This document shows positions 55,530-64,000 of a stretch of DNA of 64,000 nucleotides, one piece after another. Location of the stretch: contig JACGCM010001798.1 of NCBI GenBank assembly GCA_014058105.1, positions 930,001-994,000 on the forward strand. Reading direction: 5' to 3'. Position 1 is the first letter of the stretch, and every line of letters begins with the position of its first letter. A model generated the notes under the pieces. It was given only the letters and a program-made list of their open reading frames with translations. It had not been told where the DNA came from and ran no database searches. Origin of the DNA: Kingdonia uniflora. Its lineage: Eukaryota; Streptophyta; Magnoliopsida; Ranunculales; Circaeasteraceae. The position numbers and the translations under genes were made by a program.

Positions 55530-58300
55530 ACTACTCTTCAACAACTTTCAACTCTTCGACCTTGCTCTCTTTCTCTTTCTTAAGCTCCTCTTCAAACTCC
55601 TTCATTCGAATTGATTGAGCATTGAGCCTTAGAGTAAGCTCTCCGAACTCCTAGTTCATCTTCTCAATAAAACTTGTAGCTCCATTCACCAACATCGAAA
55701 GCTGCCAATACAAGACATGAGATCAGTAAGATATATATCAATCATAATACAATAAATAATGAGTATCAGTACGTACACAAGTTGTTTGCTCTTAAAATAT
55801 CCATTCGAGCTACTTCAGCTTGGTCCCGGCCATCTTAAAAAAAATTGCTCCATTTATCTCAGCTTGGCTATAACCTTCACATTGGCATGGTCACTGCCTT
55901 TGAGCTCATGTTGTTTCCTTTTCAGCGACCTCTTGTCCACTTCTGAAGGAACGACCTCATTCACCACATGTTCCCCCACGACAATAGTTGCAGCCTGGTT
56001 ATCTCCCTCTTCCCCTTGGGTCACCCCTACAGTAGAAGGAGAAGCTTTTGGCACCGTCTTTTCAGCCTTCAGAACTTCCACGGTACGCTCGTACTTCCTG
56101 GCGGAGGCAGATGGACACTATTAAGTCCCCTAGAGGAAGAATAGTCTTCTTCTTCTCAGTCATAACTTGATTCTCGTGAGCACACTGTACTTTGGGAACT
56201 CTAGAGTCTACCCTTTTATCCCTACGGATATTCAACTCACCAAGTACTTGCTTCAACTCGACCTACTCAAGGGCTACGCAGTCGAACAAGCTCGTGTTAT
56301 TAGAAAAGAATTTTTTGGATCAGGACTGACAAACAAAAATAAGGAAATTGTTAGCAGCTTGAAGACAAAGTAATGATTGGTCAAGATGGCAGACCTTACT
56401 TACTTAGATTATAATATTTATGGTTCAGGACGAGTGCTAGTTCATCTGGAAACTTTATATAATTTCCCCCTACCCATACAAGGTGGTCATTCCATGGTCT
56501 ACCAACAGATTTGAAGTAAAAAAACTTTGACATAATTCATTTTATAAAATTTTAGCACGATAACTGCTACAAACTGCTTTGCAGTCCCACTTTCTCTCTA
56601 CCTCGCATTCGATGCCTCACACACCCTTATCATCTTAAATGCATTCCCATTTAGTTAGGCAAGGTAACAACACTGCATGTGTTCATAACCCCTTTTTAAA
56701 AAAAGGTTAGAAGAATGCTAAGGCCATACACGACCTGATTCAGATAGTACAAAAACCCATTATTCAGGCCTGCCATCCCCGCCCTATTGTAGTACGTAAG
56801 TTTTACATCTTTACTAATGCCTTTCTCCATTTTCCACATATTCAGGCTAGGAACTTGGTATTATACTCCTTCTTCCCCTTTCCCTGGTACCAATATCTTA
56901 AACAATAGGTCTTACTCCATCACATAATTTCCCCATTCCCCTTTTAACTTCTTTTTCAATTTTAAAAATTCTTTCCCTAAATCTACTCCCTCAGGATATC
57001 TATAAAATGACCTATCTTTTACTCTTGTATCATCTTCCTTTATAACATTACTTACTTTACTGGGTCCTCCAGCCTCTACACCAACAATAACATCCATCCA
57101 ATCTATAGTTTCTTCTATACCACTACAATTATCCTCCCTACCTGACGATGATGTTTCCTCTGAACTAGATGATACTATAAATTTACTCATAAGGTTTACG
57201 TTCTTTGAACGCATACTGGACCTACAGGTACACACAATCTCTTATAATTTTCTCTATATCTATGATTCAACACTTACACAATTACATACTATACCGTACA
57301 CAAAAAAAAAACAAACCCCACTCATACCTTTTCCCTGTCAGGGCATTTATTTTCAAAACTTTTGAAAATAATAGAAAACCATTTCCAACTTTCCCTCTTC
57401 TTCTCCAAAAACATTTGTTTCTCTCTAGATTTTTGTCACCATACCCAAAGTTTTTGTAAACAGTAAATTAATACAGACGAACAATCATTTCTTAGTCCTT
57501 TACATTCCCAACTTTGACATCCCCAAATTACTTACATATATAGGTGATGAACAAACAACATCATACACAGAGTACTAGAGAATACAATCAAAACAAAGGA
57601 ACATAATTTCCTAACCTGTACTTGAAGATCCACAATCTTCTACTTTGTTAACAACTCTTACAAAGAGTGATTGATTACGTTGTTTCTCTGACACAATTTT
57701 ATCACCAGACGAAGCTTTCCCAATGAGATTACACTCAAAAATCAAATATTTCTTCTCTTTAGAAATACTGGTTTTACCATTTTTCTCTCTCTTTATAACT
57801 GTAGATAATTTATGAGGAAGAGATAGACGTTTTTTATACTCTCCCTCAGTATATAAAATGATGGCTCTTTCAGACACGTAATATTCACCCCTACTATTCC
57901 TACAGGTACATCTTTTCTTCTCACAACATCATCATGACTTCTGTAATAATGTTTATTGTTATCACCTCTGTCTCTACTTTCAGCCATTAAACAATTCCTT
58001 CCCCCTTTATAAGACAATCTAAATAATCCATCACCTTACTTTTATACTCAACCAAGATCGTACCATAATATACGTCATTCCTAAAATAGCTAAATATTCA
58101 AAATTTGAAATTATCTGTACAACTATTAAAATTAGACAGCTGTAATCCTTAATATTTGCCACATGAGCAGTTCAGCAAACATATTGATCTTACCTTTTCT
58201 AGTTCGCAGATTCAATCTGTATTATTCTACATTCAATAGATAACAAAAATAGAACATTGCATATAGATTACTTATTTATTTTGAGTTCTCCAAGTTCGAG
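55530..58300 (-). pseudogene. Tat C antisense gene, middle exons
   Basis: Minus-strand open pieces at 58017-57793 and 57877-57611 (basic, KRREKNGKTSI-like), 57235-56912 (acidic Ser-rich: SSSSEETSSSGREDN ... KLKGEWGNYVME), 56256-56062 (LGELNIRRDKR, matching LKELEISRFKR of A1) and 56081-55854 (EVDKRSLKRKQHELKG, a possible nuclear signal). The order follows A1 and A2. The domain between 56900 and 56260 is too decayed to read continuously. Confidence 0.5.
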
Positions 58301-58309
58301 CTTGCAATC

Positions 58310-58661
58310 ACATGTAGTTACATTTGAAGCAGCCTGGATGATTCACTTTACCACCTAAAATAATCTCCCCTCCTGTTGCTCTCTCATCCTCTTAAGAAAG
58401 TTTGTCCCGTACGATCTCTCGAATAGTTTCTTCTCACAAAGTTACAGCCAACACCAATTCACAGAATACATCACACCATAAATAACGATCATACTCTGCA
58501 CGCCTACCTTAGTCATCTAAACCAACCAACTTTAACGACCACTCTGGTAATACAACATTGTAAGGCAACGGGCAAAAATAACACTCACAAAATTCAGCCA
58601 CTTTATTGTTTAACCTTCCTACCACTGCATGACGAACACACTGAGAACACGTTCTCACCAT
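58310..58661 (-). pseudogene. Tat C antisense gene, N-terminal exon (MVRTCSQ...)
   Basis: From the ATG at 58661 the minus strand reads MVRTCSQCVRHAVVGRLNNK ... CYFCPLPYNVVLPEW, then stops interrupt, and it ends HPGCFKCNYM. The start and the CFKC end match A1 (MVKTHSQ ... GCFKCKYI). Element E begins 165 bases upstream of this start. Confidence 0.55.
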
Positions 58662-58826
58662 GGTAACTTCCAATCAACAAACAACAAAACTTTTCTTGCA
58701 GAAGAATGCAAAGCATAGCATTAACGGATCAACATCTTATATAGCCAGCACGAATATATATTTACACAGATAATATCGCCTACCAGCCAAATTTTATGGG
58801 AAGATATATGATCAATTATAAACCGA

Positions 58827-59916
58827 TGTCTTAAAAGACCTGCAAGCGCACAGTGTACCGTTAAGTACAAGGGTAAGCAGATGTTGTGCGAATTATATTT
58901 CGAACTACTAATTTTATCCAATAAGAATGAGTTTTGGGTTTTTATAAGTAAAGAAATTCAAATAAAATACAAACTAGAAAAGATGTTGATATGATTGGAG
59001 AGGAAACCAAGGCGTGATTCTACTCCATCCGTTGTAATCTTGAGATAGTGTACCTAGTTAGAGTATTCACAAATTCCCGTATCGCATATCCTTGGTCAGG
59101 TATATACAATACATCATGAGATAAAATAATTATTGATTGGGAACTACCCATAAACCAACTTATTCAACCATGGTCCAGTTGATAAACATGGATTATGTTC
59201 TCTTCTCCATGTTCCTAACCTATCTTGTTATGGTCAAACAAGATGGTTACTTATATTCCTAATTCATCCTAATCCTAGCTATGGTCAAGCATAGGATGAA
59301 GGAATACGAATATACAATATTCTGGGATAAAGAGAATGTAATTACTTTAACTAAGCTACACAATCTACACTAAAGCTATATTGGGTAGAGCTTCCTCTAG
59401 CCGTGGCTAAGAAGATTAGTTACTCATCCCTTTGATCATTGACATACTACTATTACTACGATAAAAGTAAAAGACAAGAAAAAGAGAATAATAAAAACTT
59501 TATTGCTTATTGAACCTTGATATTTATCCTCTCCAAGATAATCCCTCATGGGTGGGATTCCCCACCTATTTATAGAGTATAGAAAGGGTTACTAAATATC
59601 GCCATAAATATAAAATCCCCTAAACAATGCCTAAAATCATGCATATATATTACAACTCATGACAATAATATCTATATCTAATTCTCTTCAATGGGCTTCC
59701 ATGCATGGGCCTTTGGTTGACAACTTCAAATGAGAATCATTGTTGGAGTGTATCACCCTTGTTCTTCGTTAAAAATTGGAAAAATGTATGACTTGTTTAT
59801 CATGTGACCGATTTATAAAGTACAAACAAAAGTACTATTAGTGTCACATTTATTTAATAAATGACTAGGTAGATATAAATTTAGGAGTTGTACACGTAAA
59901 TATTACGTGTCTATCA
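58827..59916 (-). repeat. 3' LTR of element E
   Basis: Read on the minus strand it starts TGATAGACACGTAATATTTA and ends GGTCTTTTAAGACA. The left border (58827) is set by a TG/CA-type end and is less sure than the right border, which abuts the polypurine tract TAAGTTCGGGGGTATT. I see no match to the D LTR at the starts or in the stretches compared. Confidence 0.65.
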
Positions 59917-61330
59917 AATACCCCCGAACTTATATTTTGTTAGTCCTCAAGCAAAAGTAAACGAAAACCATTTTCGCATGTCACGCAGTTGCATTTAGCG
60001 TATACAACAAGTCGTTAAAACCTCAGGTTTAGCCTGGTAAATGAGTGTTGTCTCGTGAGGGTTTGTACTGACTATACCCACAAAAGTCAATAATGACATT
60101 TTAAACAATTCTATAATATACATGACTCATTTTTTGTGAACTTATCCTTACTTATTTGTGACAAAAATATACCAATGAAAAAAAATCCTTAAGCTTGTTA
60201 TTATCCCAAGTATATCAAAGAATATTTTAAGTTTATCCAAAACTAGAGGTACTATCTCAAGATTAAAAAGAGATTCAAGTATTTTACTTTAGCTAAATTT
60301 AAATGTACAATAAAAATAGTTTTATCTCCTAATACGTTGTCTAGAATAATTTACTCAATTTTTGGTAGTCTAGTTCTTACAGGAATAAATTCAACGGTCA
60401 GTTAGACAAGTGCCTTAGTCAATTCGTCTTCTTAGAATTTTACTTTTTTTATTTTCTTTTACAATCCCTTTCTTATTAAGTACATTATTTCTTAGTGAAG
60501 CCTCCGTTACAAGGAGTTTTTAGTCAACAATCCCTGCCGGTTAGCTTAGGTTGTCAGGGTGTGGTGCCCCATCATGACCTAGACTCGGGATTCTCAAAAG
60601 TAACATTTTCTTGTGCTCATTTCACATAGTTCATGGTCAAACTCGAGATTTGTAATAATTTTCCCTTTTTCAGCTCTTAATCATGCGAGCAGCCTTGCAG
60701 CGTGAAAGTTTTTAGAACACATTTGGCTTATTATTTATTCTAAGAAATAAACTTATTCTTAGGCAGTTGTCTCCCTTGTAGCAAACTATTCCTAACATAA
60801 ATGCTAAATTTCCCTTATACTGAGCAAAAATCTATTGAATGTATTAATTGTAAAACTGCAGTGAAGTGCACGCTTTCAAAAAATACCAAGTTAACTTGAA
60901 TTAGTCGATAATAAAAAGATAGTACATCTAGCTTAAGATATTCCAAAAAATTCTAGTGTATACTTGGTATAATTTCAAAATATAGGTTTTTTCATAATAT
61001 TTATGTCAAGGTAAAATCAGTTTAAGTGTTTGGAAATTCGACAAAAATATATCATAAATTGTCAAAGTGTCATTACTTCACTTTTCTTCAAAAAACATTA
61101 AAAAAAATATTTTTCTACCCCAAACTTAAATAAAACATTGTCCTCAATGTTTGAGAACAAAATTTAATACATGAAATGTGAAATAAAAAAATAGAACTTC
61201 TCACCTGAATGTGTCTTGGGTTGCCTCACAGGAAGTGCTAAGTTTTATCATCTTCAGCCAGATGAATGTACCCCCAAACTTGAATGTCATGATATTAGTC
61301 TAAAGGGGTACAATGTACAATAATTGATGA
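59917..61330 (-). other. element E conserved non-coding 3' region
   Basis: Homologous to the same region of B and D, with the shared landmarks GTTTAGCCTGGT[AG], AGTCAATAATGACATTTTAAA and TTAATCATGCGAG. Polypurine-like motifs lie at 61269-61282, 61116-61130 and 59917-59932. Confidence 0.72.
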
Positions 61331-61331
61331 A

Positions 61332-62424
61332 CTATCTAGGCTGCAAGTTCTCTTTAAATAATCGAGGAACACCAAAATTGTCCTTATACTTGAATAACCA
61401 GATAATAGAAAAATAGTGGTTCTCCTTATATATACCTAATTGCGCTGATGTAATCATGATACATAAAAATAAGTCAGAGTCTAATCCCCCAGGATAAAGA
61501 TTTTCCTTATTTAATTTATAGGGAATCTCACTTTGAGATATTTTACAAGGTATACCCCCATGCACCAAGAATATATCTTGATATTCATTATTTTTTAAAA
61601 GGTGACTTGAACCATTAAAGTGATGTCGATCGGGTGGTTGTGGGTCGGGCTTAAGTTGATATGACTCAGTTGTTGCAGGTGATAATGCTTGTACTATTTT
61701 AAGAATTACGGGGTCATCCCAGTACTTAAAATAATTCAAACATTGATTAATAGAGTAGGTACAGCTAGAGTTATTGCAGGTGATATGACTCAGTTGTGGG
61801 TCGGGCTTAAGTTGATATGACTCAGTTGTTGCAGGTGATAATGCTTGTACTATTTTAAGAATTACGGGGTCATCCCAGTACTTAAAATAATTCAAACATT
61901 GATTAATAGAGTAGGTACAGCTAGAGTTATTGCGCAACAAATCCTCAAATTCATTAACAATTATGGTACCCCCAAGTGGCTTATAAAATAAAGATATAGG
62001 CATAGGTATAGGAGGGTTGGTGAAGGAGTAACCAAAATATAATCAACCCCTAATAATAGTGATATATCCTGTAAAGAAGGGTCGTCCACCCACTGGTTGT
62101 CAACATCGCAATTTGTGCAGGTGGACGCAGCTCAAGGCCAGGCTGAGGTGACTCATAAAGAGATTGAAAAGGAAATGACAAGTTGATAACATCTGCAACA
62201 GGTTCGGCAATTTCCAATTTCTTGACTTTGGTACAAATATCATCATTTACAAATCCCTCGCATATTATCGTATAATCAGATGGTGATTCCATATATTCAT
62301 ATTTTATCTCGTCATCATCATCGTCAGAAAAATCATTAGAGGAGAGGGAAAAATATTCAGTCTCAGTCATAGTTTCCTCGAATAATTTTATTGGGTTGAC
62401 AAATGAAATGATGGATGATGACAT
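61332..62424 (-). pseudogene. element E acidic frame of unknown function
   Basis: Two open pieces, 62424-62050 and 62003-61332. The first has FSLSSNDFSDDDDDEIKYEY and an acidic linker. The second has NEFEDLLRNNSSCTYSINQC and LNYFKYWDDPVILKIVQALS, then a second copy of that stretch, then VPRLFKENLQPR at the end. It matches the D frame in order and phrase. A short stop-containing gap joins the pieces. Function unknown. Confidence 0.5.
61640..61932 (-). repeat. 156-bp in-frame tandem duplication in the E frame
   Basis: A segment beginning GTGGGTCGGGCTTAAG (+ strand) occurs at 61640 and again at 61796, an exact spacing of 156 bases or 52 codons. It runs through GTACAGCTAGAGTTATTGC in both. The copies look nearly identical, so the duplication is younger than the divergence of D and E. 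The reading frame stays open across it. Confidence 0.9.
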
Positions 62425-62523
62425 CGATGGTTAAATTTGGAGGGCTTCTTCAAGATCTTATTGTGACATAGGATCGTCGACCTTAAAATATTCATCTTCT
62501 AAATTTGTCTTAGAATATGGTAT

Positions 62524-63025
62524 CTATTCACCCCACGGAGAAAATATTCCTTGATTACGCTTGAATTCATCCATTTCTAAATCACAAGGGGATTTAACTT
62601 CAGATTGTTTTTCTTCATTGCTTAGAAGTATTTCATGCTTTATTTCACTCCATGTAGTTAACAACTGAGTTATCTGAGTCACTAATCTAGAGATAGATTG
62701 GGTCGTAGAAGTTTGATTCACTAATGTCTGTTGTTAGAATTGTATCATTTGTTGCTAAAATTGTACTGATTATTCCATGAAGAGAGTAAGGGTATCGTCC
62801 AAAGATGGTTTGGGTGGAGCGGGTGGGAACTGATTGGATAACTGAACGGACTGATGGGCCTGCATATATGAATAAGATTGGAAAGGTTCCATGTATTGAG
62901 AATTTTGGTGATCCCATGATTGAAAATGATTTTGAGGTTGTTACGGGATGTCGAATTGCGAGCTGTACGGATTCCAATGTTCTTGGATGCATAAAATTTT
63001 GAAATAAAAACAACACCCAATGCAA
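62524..63025 (-). pseudogene. element E gag C-terminal remnant
   Basis: Minus-strand pieces read FPPAPPKPSLDDTLTLFME in one frame and NQTSTTQSISRLVTQITQLL, then WSEIKHEILLSNEEKQSEVK and IFSPWGE (62721-62524), matching D and, for the Gln-rich part, B. The frame shifts between pieces. Confidence 0.55.
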
Positions 63026-64000
63026 TTAATAACCAATCAAGCCTAAACTCTAGCACATCAACGCCTTTTTAGAAGTAATAACAAGGTATCCCCTATATTC
63101 TTCTATGTTCCAAATGGGTACAATGGCATAAGGTTTTGGTTCCTAAACTCCCTTGCGTCACTATGCTAGTACCAGCTTAAAGTAGATGTTCAGTCCTCAC
63201 GCTCAAGCGAGTCGCCTTATCGTACGTCAGTACTCGGAACGGTGACGTCGCAAACCTACAACCAGTATTTTGCGGTGCTAGGTTGGGGTCGTATCCTATG
63301 AACCCGTGTTTGTACCCCGGTCCGGTACACCTATCCGTTGGGTGATGAAATCCCGCGGGAATCTTGCTGCACTTTTTTATTAACAGTTATTTTGAGGTCT
63401 GGGACGTTCAATTTTTGTATGATACAAATTTATTCGTATCCCTAATGGGTGGTCCCGCTTGTTGGAAAGCTTTATGGGTGATGAAATCCCACAAGTCTGT
63501 AACAATTTTTACCTTTACTAATGTTGGAATGAAAAATTATATTAAACACAACAATAAGTCAATCCAACCACAACAATTTTTTTTATTAGAGCAGCGTGTA
63601 TTTGCACTGTCCGCACGACTTTAAATATTCTAGTGCCGGGGCGGAGCAGATATATACCCCTTCTAGATGTCAAGTTTTAAGAAGCACCAACATACGGGAA
63701 GTGTTTCCCAGTCTAGCTGTGGCCGCCCCTTCACTTAGGGAGCGAAAGAAAGAAATATTTTTTCACTTATAGGGCACAAGAAGAATGAATTTGATGATGC
63801 CTTTAGCTTTGCGTATTGTCCGTTTTGTTTCCAACTTTGCGACTATCCTGCAAAACAAGAGAAAAATGATTAGTGAACTTGCGACAATAATATTAATTCA
63901 ATTTTCAAGTTTATTGTAGTCTATGATGTCCTGATTTTCAAATTCGCATATCTTTCAGCTCGATTGAGAGAGAGCATTAAATAATATCAATTTAGAAATA
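63026..64000 (-). other. element E leader
   Basis: No supported gene. The part 63100-63790 is the leader block shared with B and D: GGGTGATGAAATCCC (+ strand) at 63340-63354 and 63476-63490, a GATACAAATTTATTCGTATC hairpin, and CGGTCCGG. Towards 64000 it is AT-rich. Confidence 0.65.

Larger units (their letters stand above)
38128..58826 (+). mobile_element. Tat-lineage retrotransposon C, split by elements D and E
   Basis: The 5' LTR (38128-38692), primer site, gag, protease, RT, RNase H and integrase (to 44414), two tandem-repeat blocks (44469-45170) and the antisense gene follow in Tat order. Element D interrupts the antisense gene at 48477-55529 and element E interrupts beyond 58826. The antisense N-terminal exon is at 58661, so the 3' LTR should lie past E, outside the window. 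The element is decayed throughout. Confidence 0.82.
58827..64000 (-). mobile_element. Athila-like element E, 3' part, lacking pol in view
   Basis: Minus-strand element, incomplete at the window edge: its 3' LTR (58827-59916), polypurine tract, conserved 3' region, an acidic frame shared with D, a gag remnant and the shared leader are present. The 5' LTR lies beyond 64000. Its LTR differs from the B/D LTR although the interior is closely related. It is inserted in the antisense region of Tat C. Confidence 0.8.

Overview
This is plant nuclear DNA, almost certainly from a dicot. The evidence is a high-AT background, Ty3/gypsy elements of the Tat and Athila types nested inside one another, a CACTA transposon, a LINE of the DUF4283 type, a TRIM element, and one intact-looking host gene for a plastid-type J-domain protein. 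No rRNA, tRNA, CRISPR array or bacterial-type operon was seen. The species cannot be named from the sequence alone.

Left half (1-34761). A minus-strand LINE (33033-34761: ORF1 plus the first codons of ORF2) was interrupted by a large Tat element, 'A2' (5760-33032, sense +). A2 holds a decayed protease-RT-RNase H-integrase region, a tandem-repeat block, an antisense multi-exon coiled-coil gene and a 3' LTR. Three later elements sit inside A2. The first is another Tat element, 'A1', of which only the 3' part is in view (1-5759). The second is a CACTA transposon (10042-14005, TSD ACA) carrying exons of a host reticulon gene. The third is a full-length Athila element, 'B' (21481-32649, minus strand), inside the A2 LTR.

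Middle (34762-38127). This is the only host-like island. It holds a single-exon J-domain gene (36090-36656, likely start 36132) with a TATA box, followed by a 342-bp TRIM element with a perfect TCTAT duplication and three CACGTG boxes, then a long (AT)n tract.

Right half (38128-64000). A third Tat element, 'C' (sense +), runs from its 5' LTR through gag, protease, RT, RNase H and integrase, two tandem-repeat blocks, and the same antisense gene. It is split by Athila-like element 'D' (48477-55529, perfect TSD ACTAC) and by Athila-like element 'E' (58827 to beyond the window, minus strand).

B, D and E share two long non-coding regions: a 5' leader of about 0.65 kb with apparent hairpins, and a 1.3-kb 3' region with three polypurine-like motifs. 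D and E lack pol. In its place they carry an acidic open reading frame that I do not recognise. E has an LTR unlike that of B and D. No retroelement here looks autonomous. The antisense gene in three Tat copies, the reticulon-carrying CACTA, and the shared leader with its unrecognised D/E frame are the observations most worth following up.
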